DNA of 64,000 bases from Streptomyces griseoviridis (GTDB lineage: Bacteria; Actinomycetota; Actinomycetes; Streptomycetales; Streptomycetaceae), in contig BMSM01000026.1 in the NCBI GenBank assembly GCA_014649155.1, positions 1 to 64,000 on the forward strand, read 5' to 3'. Each line of letters begins with the position of its first letter. Position 1 is the first letter of the stretch. Shown here piece after piece: positions 51,905-60,794 of this stretch. Below the pieces are notes generated by a model, which was given only the letters and a program-made list of their open reading frames with translations, was not told where the DNA came from and did not search any database. The translations under genes and the position numbers were made by a program.

Positions 51905-52440
51905 CACCGGGAACGGCACGGTCCCCGAGCCGGTGCGCGCCGGCTCCCGCACCCCGGCACCTCGGCGCCGGCCGCGCTCCCCGCGGGGCCGCTCCGGCGG
52001 TCCCGGCGGGGGAGCGGAGGCGGAGAGCGGCGGCCCGTACGCCCCGCCGCCGCGGCCGTGGGGGCGTACGGGACGGCCGGCACCGTCTGCGTGCCGGGCG
52101 GGCCGCCCGCGCCCACGCTCCGCAGGCCCCGCTCGGGCCGCCCGGCGGGGAGCCGCGCGGCCGGGTCCCCGCCCGGCAGCCCCTCGACGACGGGGCTGGC
52201 GGCCCGCGGCGCGGCCGGCACCTCGCGCGGGCCCGCCGCACCGTTCCCGTGCCGCCGCCCTCGCCGAGCGGGGCAGGACGCGGTAGCGGCCGGCGACGAC
52301 CCGTTCCCCGCCGGGGTCCTCGGACACCGGTCTCCCGAGGGGCGCCCGTTCGCCGGACGCGGCGGACACGGCACCGGGCCGGACGGGCGCGTGCTTCCGG
52401 TCGCGGAACACGCGCCCCGGCACGCGCCCGCGCCTCCGTG
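51905..52440 (-). pseudogene. Decayed Ser/Thr protein kinase N-terminal fragment (tentative)
   Basis: Reading the minus strand near 52300-52270, GERVVAGRYRVL looks like the start of an actinobacterial Ser/Thr kinase. Shortly after, in a shifted frame, LGEGGGTGTVRRAR resembles the Gly-rich ATP loop. No Lys/Asp catalytic blocks follow; the remaining ~350 bp are Pro/Gly/Ala/Arg-rich in all frames. The match is short, so a heavily degraded kinase is a suggestion only. Confidence 0.35.
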
Positions 52441-52713
52441 TGCTTCCCCCGGTGGCGACACGCCCCTGACCGCCCCGGCCCCGGCCGGACCGCGCCGCCA
52501 CGGACGGTGACCCCCCGGGCCCCGTCGCGGCCCCGCCCGGCCCGCCGACCGGCCGCTTGTCCAACTCACCCTGGAATCTGCTCGATTCGGAGAGTGATCG
52601 TCAACGCCCTTGCGGGGAAGGTGATTCATGGGACCGCGATACACGCGAGCCCCGCAGGGGAGATAGGGTTAGCCTGCCCGCGCCGGGTGGACTCGTTACG
52701 GGTGGGGAGTGAC
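52441..52713 (+). other. Intergenic region upstream of small basic protein
   Basis: No supported gene. Contains GGTTAGCCT at 52668-52676, half of an iron-box-like sequence, and TAGGGT as a possible -10. Confidence 0.3.
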
Positions 52714-52983
52714 ATGGAACAGATAACAGTGCGCAGCAGGGCCAGGGTCCCTGCGATCACCTGCGGGAGCAGCGCGACCAGTTCGCGTCTGGACCGCCAT
52801 CTCGCGGTGCTCGGCGGTCCCGCCGTGCCCCAGCGCGAGACGGTCGAGGCGACCTCGCTGATGCGGGAGCTGATCGCCCGGGAGCCCGCGCGTGAGCACA
52901 GTGGCAGGCGTGCCCGGGTCCGCCGGGTTTCGCTCTTCGCGCCACTGCGCCGCCTGCGGCGTTCGCTGTTCGGCAGCAGCTGA
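52714..52983 (+). CDS. Hypothetical small basic protein
   Basis: 89-aa protein starting MEQITVRSRARVPAITCG, with ETVEATSLMRELIAREPA as a probable helix and a strongly basic C-terminus (APLRRLRRSLFG). GGGGAG lies just before ATG 52714. No known domain. The basic amphipathic tail could bind membrane or nucleic acid. Confidence 0.65.
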   Translation: MEQITVRSRARVPAITCGSSATSSRLDRHLAVLGGPAVPQRETVEATSLMRELIAREPAREHSGRRARVRRVSLFAPLRRLRRSLFGSS

Positions 52984-53233
52984 GCCCGCGCTCGACGGTC
53001 ACACCACCCGGCGTCGCGCACCCGTCGTCCGCCATCCCCACGGCACGCGGCGCCCCTCACCGGTGTGTTCCCGAGCGCGGGCCCTCCCGTTTCCTCCCCC
53101 GGTACGCCACCCCCTCCGCGGTTACATGTTTGTCATGCACACATATTGACGGGGCAATGATCCGGCTTCAGTGTTGCTGATCGTTCGCACCCGACGAGCG
53201 GCTGCTGCACCCCCCTCACCCCCGGAGGCGTGT

Positions 53234-54961
53234 GTGTGTGACCTGCACGACCAGCACGACCACGAGGCGACCCCGGTCAACGGCTCCGGCCTGAGCAGGC
53301 GCCGGATCATGCAGTTGCTGGGCGCGGCCGGTGTCACCACCGCCGCCCTGGCCGCGGACACCGACCCCGTGATGGCCGCCTCGGCCGACGACACCCCCGC
53401 CGCCTACACCGCCCCCACCGGCCTCGCCGAGGACAGCCCCGCCAAGCGGAGCGCGCTCGCCTGGATCGAGGGCCACGCCACCCGCATCACCGGCCTCAAC
53501 GCCGCGATCTGGGAGCACGCCGAGCTGAGCCTGCGCGAGTGGAACTCCTCCCTCGCCCAGGCCGACTTCCTGAAGAAGGCCGGCTTCACCGTCGAGTTCG
53601 GCACGGCCGGCTTCCCCACCGCCTTCACCGCGACCTTCACCCAGGGCAAGGGCGGTCCGGCGCTCGGCTTCAGCGGCGAGTACGACGCGCTGCCCGGCCT
53701 CTCCCAGCGCCAGGGCGTCGGCCACCACGACCCCCGCGAGTACGTCCACGACCCCTTCGCGCCCGGCTACGGACCCGGCCACGGCTGCGGCCACTGCGCG
53801 CTCGGCACCGCCGCCGCGTCCGCCGCCGCGGCGGTCGCGGCGGCGGCGAAGAAGCACCGCCTCCCGGTCACCGTGAAGTTCTTCGGCTCCACCGCCGAGG
53901 AGACCCTGATCGGCAAGACCTACGCCGTCAGCAGGGGCGTCTACGACGGCCTCGACGCGTTCCTCGACTGGCACCCCTCCACCGCCAACGCCACCGGCTG
54001 GGGCAGCACCACCGCGATGACCGCCGTGACCTTCACCTTCCTCGGCGTGGCCGGGCACGGCGGCACCCCGCTGGGCAACAAGAGCGCGCTGGACGCGGCC
54101 GTGATGATGGCGACCATGTCGGAGTTCCTGCGCGAGGAGAACCTCGCCCCCTCCGGCCGGCTGCACTGGGTGATCAACAACGGCGGGGACATACCGAACG
54201 TCACCCCGGAGATCGCGGAAATCTCCTATTACGTCCGCGAGGGCAGCCCGGCCCGGGTCCAGGTCCTCCTCGACAAGGTGATCGCCGTCTCCGAGGCGGC
54301 GGCCAAGGCCGCGCAGACCTCGGTCCGCCACCGGATCACCGCCGCCTGCTGGAACCAGCTCCCGTCCAAGTCCTTCGCGGAGCTGATGTACGACAACATG
54401 CGGCAGATCGGCCCGCCCGAGTTCACCGCCGAGGCGCAGACCCTGGCCAAGGAGCTCCAGGCGTCGCTGGGGCTCCCGCAGAAGGGCCTGCACGCCGAGG
54501 TCGCGGCGCTCACCGCGCCCAACCCGGTCTTCATGGGCGGCGGTTCCACCGATGTCGCCGACATCAGCTGGCGGGTGCCGACCGTCTCGATGGGTGCCGC
54601 CCTCGCCCCGATCGGCACCAAGATGCACACCTGGTCCACCGCCTCCTGCGCGGCGGCGGCCCCCGGCCGGGCCGCCGTGCTCGCCGCCGCCAAGTACCTC
54701 GCCGCCACCGCCGTCGACCTGCTCACCCAGCCGGAACGGCTGAAGGCGGTCAAGGACGAGTTCGCCGAGCGGACCAAGGGCGTCGAGTGGCGGACCGCCC
54801 TGCCCGAAGGGTACGAACCGCCGATGTACGAGCCGCCCCGGTGGTTCCTGGAACGGACCGGGCAGTCCTGGCCCCCGGAGAACATCACCTGGCCGCCGCG
54901 GCGCGTCGTCTCCCGGGAGAAGTTCTCCTCACTGGGCCCCGAACTCGCCCCGCAGACCTGA
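53234..54961 (+). CDS. Tat-exported M20-family amidohydrolase
   Basis: 575-aa metallo-amidohydrolase of the M20 / AbgB-like group, hydrolysing an amide bond of an acylated amino acid or similar. The N-terminal SRRRIMQLLGAAG is a twin-arginine signal. Metal-site features are GEYDALPGL, GHGCGHCALG, STAEETLIG and the C-terminal HTWSTASC. The dimerisation domain (VAGHGGTPLGNKSALDAA) is present. GTG 53234 has GGAGG 5 nt upstream; TTG 53171 is rejected. TTGACG (53146-53151) and CAGTGT (53169-53174), 17 nt apart, may be its promoter. Confidence 0.88.
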   Translation: MCDLHDQHDHEATPVNGSGLSRRRIMQLLGAAGVTTAALAADTDPVMAASADDTPAAYTAPTGLAEDSPAKRSALAWIEGHATRITGLNAAIWEHAELSLREWNSSLAQADFLKKAGFTVEFGTAGFPTAFTATFTQGKGGPALGFSGEYDALPGLSQRQGVGHHDPREYVHDPFAPGYGPGHGCGHCALGTAAASAAAAVAAAAKKHRLPVTVKFFGSTAEETLIGKTYAVSRGVYDGLDAFLDWHPSTANATGWGSTTAMTAVTFTFLGVAGHGGTPLGNKSALDAAVMMATMSEFLREENLAPSGRLHWVINNGGDIPNVTPEIAEISYYVREGSPARVQVLLDKVIAVSEAAAKAAQTSVRHRITAACWNQLPSKSFAELMYDNMRQIGPPEFTAEAQTLAKELQASLGLPQKGLHAEVAALTAPNPVFMGGGSTDVADISWRVPTVSMGAALAPIGTKMHTWSTASCAAAAPGRAAVLAAAKYLAATAVDLLTQPERLKAVKDEFAERTKGVEWRTALPEGYEPPMYEPPRWFLERTGQSWPPENITWPPRRVVSREKFSSLGPELAPQT

Positions 54962-54987
54962 CCCCGCAGACCTGACCTGGGCCGGTC

Positions 54988-55794
54988 CTACCGCTCGCCG
55001 TGCGCGTACCGGCGTACGGCGAGCGGGACGAAGACCGCCAGCAGCACCGCGCACCACGCGAGCGTCCCGGCCACCGGGTGCGCCACCGGCCAGGCGGCGC
55101 CCTCGGGGACCGGCGCGTTGCCGAACAGGTCGCGCAGGGCCGTCGTCACCGCGCTGATCGGGTTCCACTCGGCGGCCGTGCGCAGCGGGCCCGGCAGCCC
55201 GTCGGCCGGGATGTAGGCGCTGGACAGCAGCGGCAACAGGAAAGTCGCCCCGCCCAGTTGCCCCGCCGCCTCCTCGTCGCGGGTGAGCAGGCCCAGGAAG
55301 ATGCCCGCCCACACGCAGGCGAACCGGAACAGCAGCAGCAGCGCGAGCGCCCCGGCCGCGGCGAGCGCGCCGCCCTCCACCCGCCAGCCCACCGCGACGC
55401 CCACCAGCAGGAACGGGACCGTCCCGGCGGCCGTCAGCACCGTGTCCGCGACCGCCTGCGCGAGCGGCACCGCGGCCCGGCTCACCGGCAGCGTCCGCAG
55501 CCGGTCCGTCACGCCCCGGTGGACGTCCTGGGCCGCCTGGAACATGCCGGTCATGATCCCGCCCGCCGCCGTCGCCGCCAGCAGCCCCGGCACCAGGAAC
55601 GAACGGTACGCGGCGCCCGGCACCGCCAGCGCGCTGCCGAAGACGTACCCGAAGAACAGCAGCATCGAGACAGGCATCGTCTGGGTGAGGACCAGCAGGC
55701 CGGGGTTGTTCCGCGCGCGCCGCACCTGCCGGCCCAGCAGCGCGATGCCGTCGTGGGCCAGGCCGTAAGCCGGGCCGTGCGTCAGGGTGCTCAT
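54988..55794 (-). CDS. ABC-2 permease, DrrB-like
   Basis: 268-aa membrane subunit with six predicted helices of the ABC-2 type (MSLLFFGYVFGSAL-like PVSMLLFFGYVFG, then GIMTGMFQAAQDVHRGVTDRLRTLPVSR, a DrrB hallmark). The C-terminal helix is followed by RRYAHGER. ATG 55794 overlaps the ATPase stop by 4 nt. Works with the upstream ATPase as an exporter; the substrate is unknown, and antibiotics or lipids are usual for this family. Confidence 0.9.
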   Translation of the reverse strand: MSTLTHGPAYGLAHDGIALLGRQVRRARNNPGLLVLTQTMPVSMLLFFGYVFGSALAVPGAAYRSFLVPGLLAATAAGGIMTGMFQAAQDVHRGVTDRLRTLPVSRAAVPLAQAVADTVLTAAGTVPFLLVGVAVGWRVEGGALAAAGALALLLLFRFACVWAGIFLGLLTRDEEAAGQLGGATFLLPLLSSAYIPADGLPGPLRTAAEWNPISAVTTALRDLFGNAPVPEGAAWPVAHPVAGTLAWCAVLLAVFVPLAVRRYAHGER

Positions 55795-56738
55795 GCGGCC
55801 GGTGCCTCCTTGGTCGTGGTCAGCCGGAGGAAGACGTCGTCGAGGGTGGGCGGGCTGACCCGCGCGTCGGCCAGCGGCACGCCCGCCGCGTCCAGCGCGC
55901 GCACCAGCCGGGGCAGGGTCAGGGTCGGGTCGGTGCTGACCGCGCCGACGGCCGTCCGCTCCCGGTCCACGACGGCCTCGGTGCCGGTGAGCCGGGCCAG
56001 GACGGCCGCCGCCCGGGGCAGCGCGTCCGCGTGCGTCACCACCGCCTGCGCGTACGCGCCGACCCGGGCCTTCAGCTCGGCGGGCGACCCGGTGTGCGCG
56101 GACCGGCCGCGGTCGACCAGCACGATGTCGTCGGCGAGGCGGTCGGCCTCCTCCAGGTACTGCGTGGTCAGCAGCACGGTCGTGCCGTCCGCCCGCAGCT
56201 CGCGCACCGCCTCCCAGACGCGGTTGCGGCCGGCCGGGTCGAGGCCGGTGGTCGGCTCGTCCAGGAACAGCACCTCCGGGCGCCGGACCAGGCTCGCCGC
56301 CAGGTCCAGCCGCCGGCGCGTCCCGCCCGACCAGGTGGACACCGGCCGGTCGGCGGCCTCGCCGAGGCCGAACCGGTCGAGCAGCGCCGCCGCGCGGCCC
56401 GCCGGGTCCCGGACCCGGTGCAACCGGGCGAACAGGCGCAGGTTCTCCCGGCCCGTCAGGTCCCCGTCGACCGACGCGTCCTGGCCGGTGACGCCGATCC
56501 GGCGCCGTATCGCCGCCGGTTCGCGGACCAGGTCCAGGCCGGCGATCCGGGCCGATCCGGCGTCCGGTCGCAGCAGCGTGGTCAGCAGCCGTACGGCCGT
56601 CGTCTTCCCCGCCCCGTTCGGCCCGAGCAGGCCGCACACCGTCCCCTCGGCCACCGCGAGATCCAGCCCCCGCAGTGCGCGCACCTCGCCGAAGCGCTTC
56701 TCCAGACCCTCACTAAGTACAGCGTACGTAGTAGTCAT
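55791..56738 (-). CDS. ABC transporter ATPase, DrrA-like
   Basis: 315-aa nucleotide-binding subunit. Walker A GLLGPNGAGKTTAV is at ~36-49, the Q-loop GVTGQDASVDGDLTG follows, the signature is WSGGTRRRLDLA and Walker B is EVLFLDEPTTGLDP, then LLTTQYLEEADRLAD as in DrrA drug-resistance ATPases. The C-terminal ~90 residues form the DrrA-type tail. ATG 56738 is chosen; an upstream ATG at 56756 falls within the operator. Divergent from its probable TetR repressor. Confidence 0.93.
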   Translation of the reverse strand: MTTTYAVLSEGLEKRFGEVRALRGLDLAVAEGTVCGLLGPNGAGKTTAVRLLTTLLRPDAGSARIAGLDLVREPAAIRRRIGVTGQDASVDGDLTGRENLRLFARLHRVRDPAGRAAALLDRFGLGEAADRPVSTWSGGTRRRLDLAASLVRRPEVLFLDEPTTGLDPAGRNRVWEAVRELRADGTTVLLTTQYLEEADRLADDIVLVDRGRSAHTGSPAELKARVGAYAQAVVTHADALPRAAAVLARLTGTEAVVDRERTAVGAVSTDPTLTLPRLVRALDAAGVPLADARVSPPTLDDVFLRLTTTKEAPAA

Positions 56739-56772
56739 GGGCCGACCATAGCGCACTACGTACGCTGTACGT
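56715..56772. promoter_or_regulatory. Paired TetR operators between ABC exporter and regulator
   Basis: O2 at 56758-56772 is ACGTAC-GCT-GTACGT, a perfect palindrome. O1 at 56715-56729 is AAGTAC-AGC-GTACGT, the same site inverted with one mismatch. Together they form a 16-bp inverted repeat (56717-56732 versus 56755-56770). O1 overlaps the ABC gene start and O2 lies 30 nt before the TetR start, so one regulator can shut off both. Confidence 0.8.
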
Positions 56773-56801
56773 AACTAGGATGGTGGCCGAGGTGATGACC
56801 G

Positions 56802-57506
56802 ATGGCGGGCCGAGCGGCCGTACCCGAAGTGATCTGGGCGCGCCCCGAGCGCACCGGCCGAGGACCCAGGCCCGGCTACAGCCGCGCCGACATCGCGGCC
56901 GCCGCGGTCCGGCTCGCGGACGCCGGGGGACTGGACGCGGTCTCCATGCGGCACGTCGCGGCCGAGCTGGGCTGCGGCACCATGTCGCTGTACAACTACG
57001 TCCCCCGCAAGGAGGACCTCCACGAGCTGATGGTGGACGCCGTCAGCGGGGAGCACACACTCTGGGAGCCCTCGGGGGACTGGCGGGCCGACATGTTCCG
57101 GGTCGCCCGCGACACCCGGGCCCTGATGCACGCCCACCCCTGGCTGCCCCGGCTGATGTCCCCGGCCTACGGCTTCAGCCCCCACGCCCTGCGCTACCTG
57201 GAGCACTGCCTGGCCTGCCTGGACCCGCTGGCGGAGTCCTACGGCACCAAGATGCAGCTCATCGCGCTGGTCAACGGCGTGGTGACGACGTACGTCAGCA
57301 ACGAGCTGGCCACCGCCGAGCGCACCCGCTCGCTGCCCTGGTCCGCCGAGGAGGAGCAGCGGGCCCGCGTCGCCTACCTCGGCTCGCAGATCGCCGGCGG
57401 CGCCTATCCGCGGCTGGCGGCGGCCTTCACCGAGGACGCCGGGCCGATCGACCTGGAGGCGGTGTTCGAGGAGGCGCTGCGGCGGGTGCTGGCCGGGTTC
57501 GGGTGA
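56802..57506 (+). CDS. TetR-family repressor of ABC exporter
   Basis: 234-aa TetR protein. The helix-turn-helix spans ~33-70 (YSRADIAAAAVRLADAG, SMRHVAAELGCGTMSLYNYV); the C-terminal part (LMVDAVSGEH, LPRLMSPAYGFSPHALRYLEH) resembles the tetracycline-repressor-like C-terminal domain. GAGGT lies 8 nt before ATG 56802. Divergent arrangement and matching operators make it the likely ligand-responsive repressor of the DrrAB-like exporter and itself. Confidence 0.9.
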   Translation: MAGRAAVPEVIWARPERTGRGPRPGYSRADIAAAAVRLADAGGLDAVSMRHVAAELGCGTMSLYNYVPRKEDLHELMVDAVSGEHTLWEPSGDWRADMFRVARDTRALMHAHPWLPRLMSPAYGFSPHALRYLEHCLACLDPLAESYGTKMQLIALVNGVVTTYVSNELATAERTRSLPWSAEEEQRARVAYLGSQIAGGAYPRLAAAFTEDAGPIDLEAVFEEALRRVLAGFG

Positions 57507-57509
57507 CCC

Positions 57510-58694
57510 CTACAGCAGGGCCAGCTGCCCCTCGGGGCCTTCCTCCCGGCCGTCCAGCACGGAGGCGGGGGCGCGGGCCGGGCGGGGGACCGGGAGGACG
57601 CCCGCCGCGCGGAGGTCGGCGGCGGTGACCGGATCGCTCACCGTGAAACCGGCCCGCGCGGCGCGGACCTCGGCCAGCAGCGCCAGTACGGTGATCAGCT
57701 CCAGCAGCTCCGAGGTCCAGGCCTGCGGCCAGCCGGCCGGGCGGATCGCGGCCAGCGTGCCCGGCTCGCCCTCGGCGGTGCGGGCCGCGAACCACCGCTC
57801 CAGCACCCGTTCCCCGCCGGCCGGCGCGTCCCACGCCTCGGGCGGCACCGGGGAGATCCGGCCCTCGTCGATGTGCAGGACCTCCTCGTCCCGGTCGTAG
57901 CGCAGGACGAGCGGGCGCGGCGGCAGCGGGGCGCGGACGTACGGGCGGCGCCCGCCGGGCAGCTTGGGCCGTTCGCCGTCGCGCCGCAGCAGCCACAGCG
58001 CGCGGCGGCCGAGCCGCACGCCGTGCTCCCACAGCCCGGGGTCCGAGGTCAGCGGCACCACCGGCGTGCCGGGTCCCCGGCCCGACGCCGTCGTCACCGC
58101 CGTCGTCACCGTGATCGTCCAGGCCAGCACGTCCAGCGGGTCGGGGCGGCTGCCCAGCCGGGCGGCCAGGTGGTCCAGCAGCCCCGGCGCGAGGTTGGGC
58201 TCGGCGCCGCCGGGGCGGCGGTACAGCGGCCGGACCCGGCCCGGCCCGAACAGCGGCAGCAGCGAGGTTGCGAGCAGCGGGTCGGAGGCGTCCGGAGTCT
58301 CGACGACGAAGACCTGGCGGGCGTCGGCCACCCGCCACAGTTCCGGGCGGGCCGCGTCGATCAGCCGGTGGTCGGGGAGCAGCCACTGCTCGTCGAAGGG
58401 CGCCCGCAGCACCCGTACCGGCTCCGGGCACGGCCCCGAGGCGCGGGCCAGCCGCTCCGTCCCCGCGGCGATCCCGGGCAGCTGCCCGACCGCGGTGTGC
58501 GGGGTGCGCGCCCGCGACGGCCGGAAGAGGGCCGCCCGCTCCGGCCCCGCCGCTTTCATCAGTGTGTCCCAACGGGCCTTCAGGGACGCCGCGTCGGGGG
58601 CCGCCGGCCACTCCCGGCCGAGCCGGAGCGGTGCGACGGACCACGGCATGAGGTCCGCCAGCGGCGGCGCGTCGTCGTGCGTCACGCCGGGCAT
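57510..58694 (-). CDS. Type ISP restriction-modification specificity-domain protein (orphan)
   Basis: 394-aa protein matching, from memory, Streptomyces proteins annotated as type ISP restriction/modification enzyme: LADLMPWSVAPLRLGREW, RTPHTAVGQLPGIAAGTERL, FDEQWLLPDHRLIDAARPELW, PLYRRPGGAEPNLAPGLLDHL. These correspond to the C-terminal target-recognition region of type ISP enzymes. No methyltransferase (N/D-PP-Y) or helicase/nuclease motif is in it or its neighbours, so it may have another DNA-related role. It ends 3 nt from the convergent TetR gene. Confidence 0.72.
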   Translation of the reverse strand: MPGVTHDDAPPLADLMPWSVAPLRLGREWPAAPDAASLKARWDTLMKAAGPERAALFRPSRARTPHTAVGQLPGIAAGTERLARASGPCPEPVRVLRAPFDEQWLLPDHRLIDAARPELWRVADARQVFVVETPDASDPLLATSLLPLFGPGRVRPLYRRPGGAEPNLAPGLLDHLAARLGSRPDPLDVLAWTITVTTAVTTASGRGPGTPVVPLTSDPGLWEHGVRLGRRALWLLRRDGERPKLPGGRRPYVRAPLPPRPLVLRYDRDEEVLHIDEGRISPVPPEAWDAPAGGERVLERWFAARTAEGEPGTLAAIRPAGWPQAWTSELLELITVLALLAEVRAARAGFTVSDPVTAADLRAAGVLPVPRPARAPASVLDGREEGPEGQLALL

Positions 58695-58716
58695 CGTACG
58701 ACGGCCGCCCGGCCCC

Positions 58717-59487
58717 TCAGGTGGCGTCCAGGGTGACGCCGAAGGAGAAGCGGTCGCCCCGGTAGTGGATGACCGCCACGTCCAGCACCCGCCCGGCCGG
58801 GTCCCGGGTGACGCCCGTGTAGTGCAGGATCGGGCTGAGCAGCGGGACGTGGAGCAGGCGGGCCGTCTCGGGGTCCGCGAGCCGGGCCTGCACGGTGTCC
58901 GTGATCCGCCCGATGGCCACGCCCACCACGTCCCGCAGCACCTTCGTCATCGGGTGCCGGGTGAGGTCGTCCGGGTCGATCCGGGCGGCCAGTTCGGGCC
59001 GGACGTAGTTGCGGGCGTGATTGGTCGGCTCGCCCGTCTCCTCGTCCCCGCGCAGCCGGTGGTACGTAGCGACCTCGGTGAGGTCCGGGAAGCAGTCGCC
59101 GAGCCCGGCGGGCACCGGCCCGCTCCCGTGCGCCAGCACCTCGCTGCGCATCCCCGACTGCTGGGCCACGATCGCGTCCACCGAGCCCAGCAGCCGCACC
59201 GGGGCGGTCTGCGCCACGTGCGGCTCGATGAACGTGCCCCGCCGGCGGTGCCGGGTGATCAGGCCCTCCTCCTCCAGCTCCTTGAGCGCCTGCCGCATGG
59301 TGAGCACGCTGACGCCGTAGTGCCCGGCGAGCTGCTCCTCGGTCGGCAGCCGCAGCGGATCGCCGGGCGAGCGGCCGAGGATCGACGCCCGCAGCGACTG
59401 CGAGACCTGGTACCACAGCGGCAGCTTGCGGTTGAGGACGAGGGAGTCCGGGGTGAAGGACGGGACGGGCGCGGGTGGCGTGTTCAT
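58717..59487 (-). CDS. GntR/HutC-family regulator, likely of hmgA
   Basis: 256-aa HutC-type GntR protein. The winged helix (LPLWYQVSQSLRASIL, RLPTEEQLAGHYGVSVLTM, LKELEEEGLITRHRRRGT) is followed by a UTRA ligand-binding domain (LTEVATYHRLRGDEE to HYRGDRFSFGVTLDA). ATG 59487 overlaps the hmgA stop by 4 nt, so the two are co-translated. It may sense homogentisate or a related aromatic acid and control tyrosine/phenylalanine breakdown. Confidence 0.9.
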   Translation of the reverse strand: MNTPPAPVPSFTPDSLVLNRKLPLWYQVSQSLRASILGRSPGDPLRLPTEEQLAGHYGVSVLTMRQALKELEEEGLITRHRRRGTFIEPHVAQTAPVRLLGSVDAIVAQQSGMRSEVLAHGSGPVPAGLGDCFPDLTEVATYHRLRGDEETGEPTNHARNYVRPELAARIDPDDLTRHPMTKVLRDVVGVAIGRITDTVQARLADPETARLLHVPLLSPILHYTGVTRDPAGRVLDVAVIHYRGDRFSFGVTLDAT

Positions 59488-60794
59488 GGGCGGAAGTGCC
59501 GCTCCAGACCCCGCCACACGGCGTCGTAGTCCCGTTGCAGGTGCGGCGCCCCGGCGGCCTGCGCGGTCAGCGTCACCGGCCAGCGCGTCTCGAACATGAA
59601 CGCCAGCCCGTCGTCCACCTTCTGCGGGCGCAGCTCGGCGGCGCTCGCCCGGTCGAAGGTCTCCCGGTCCGGGCCGTGCGCCGACATCATCCCGTGCAGC
59701 GAGCCCCCGCCCGGCACGAAACCGGACGCCTTCGCGTCGTAGGCGCCCTCGATCAGCCCCATGTACTCGCTCATCACGTTCCGGTGGAAGTACGGCGGCC
59801 GGAACGTGTCCTCGCCCACCAGCCAGCGCGGCACGAACGCCACGAAGTCCACGTCCGCCAGGCCCGGCGTGTCGGACGGCGAGGTCAGCACGGTGAAGAC
59901 GGACGGGTCGGGGTGGTCGTACGTGATGGACCCGAGGGCGTTGAAGCGGCGCAGGTCGTAGACGTACGGGACGAGGGTGCCGTGCCAGGCGACGACGTCG
60001 AGCGGGGAGTGGTCGTAGCGGGCCGTCCAGAGGTTGCCGCAGAACTTGTTGACCACCTCCACCGGCCCCTCCACGTCCTCGTACGCCGCCACCGGGGCGC
60101 GGAAGTCCCGTGCGTTCGCGAGGCCGTTGGCGCCGATCGGGCCGAGGTCGGGGAGGCGGAAGGGGGTGCCGTAGTTCTCGCAGACGTAGCCGCGGGCGGT
60201 GGCGTCGAGGAGGTCCACCCGGAAGCGGACCCCGCGCGGGATCAGCGCCACGTGCCCCGGCTCGGCGGCCAGCAGCCCGAACTCGGTGCGCAGCAGCAGG
60301 CCGCCGCGCTCCGGGACGATCAGCAGCTCGCCGTCGGCGTCGCTGAACACCCGGTCCATCGGGGCGTCCGCGTGGTAGAGGTGCACGGCCATCCCCGCGC
60401 GCCGGGTCGCGTCGCCATTGCCGCCGAGCGTCCACAGGCCCGCCAGGAAGTCGGTGCCGGCCGGCGGCGGGGGCAGCGGGTCCCAGCGCAGCCGGTTGGG
60501 GTCGGGGACGGTCTCGGTGAACGGCGCGGTGCGCAGCGTGCCGCGGTCCGAGCGGGTGAACGCCGGGTGCGCGGCCGAGGGACGGATGCGGTACAGCCAC
60601 GAGCGCCGGTTGTGCGCCCTCGGCTCGGTGAACGCCGTGCCGCTGAGCTGCTCCGCGTAGAGGCCGAGCGGCGCCCGCTGCGGCGAGTTGCGGCCCTCGG
60701 GCAGGGCACCCGGCACGGCCTCGGAGCCGTGCTCGTTGCCGAAACCGGACAGATAGGACAGTCCCGCCGCGGTCTTCCGCGCGTCCCCGTGCAT
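59484..60794 (-). CDS. hmgA: Homogentisate 1,2-dioxygenase
   Basis: 436-aa Fe(II) ring-cleaving dioxygenase that opens homogentisate to maleylacetoacetate in tyrosine catabolism. N-terminal YLSGFGNEHGSEA and the Fe ligands in FHRNVMSEYMG (His and Glu) and MMSAHGPD (His) are intact, and VCENYGTPFRLPDLGPIG is characteristic. Length agrees with the usual 430-450 aa. GGGAG is about 6 nt before ATG 60794. The other pathway genes (hpd, fahA, maiA) are not in the window. Confidence 0.96.
   Translation of the reverse strand: MHGDARKTAAGLSYLSGFGNEHGSEAVPGALPEGRNSPQRAPLGLYAEQLSGTAFTEPRAHNRRSWLYRIRPSAAHPAFTRSDRGTLRTAPFTETVPDPNRLRWDPLPPPPAGTDFLAGLWTLGGNGDATRRAGMAVHLYHADAPMDRVFSDADGELLIVPERGGLLLRTEFGLLAAEPGHVALIPRGVRFRVDLLDATARGYVCENYGTPFRLPDLGPIGANGLANARDFRAPVAAYEDVEGPVEVVNKFCGNLWTARYDHSPLDVVAWHGTLVPYVYDLRRFNALGSITYDHPDPSVFTVLTSPSDTPGLADVDFVAFVPRWLVGEDTFRPPYFHRNVMSEYMGLIEGAYDAKASGFVPGGGSLHGMMSAHGPDRETFDRASAAELRPQKVDDGLAFMFETRWPVTLTAQAAGAPHLQRDYDAVWRGLERHFRP

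Noticed and set aside
51230..52564. 444-aa minus-strand frame overlapping the lipase
   Set aside because: Gly/Arg/Ala low complexity and antisense to a clear lipase; only a short kinase-like stretch near 52.3 kb was kept, as a tentative pseudogene.
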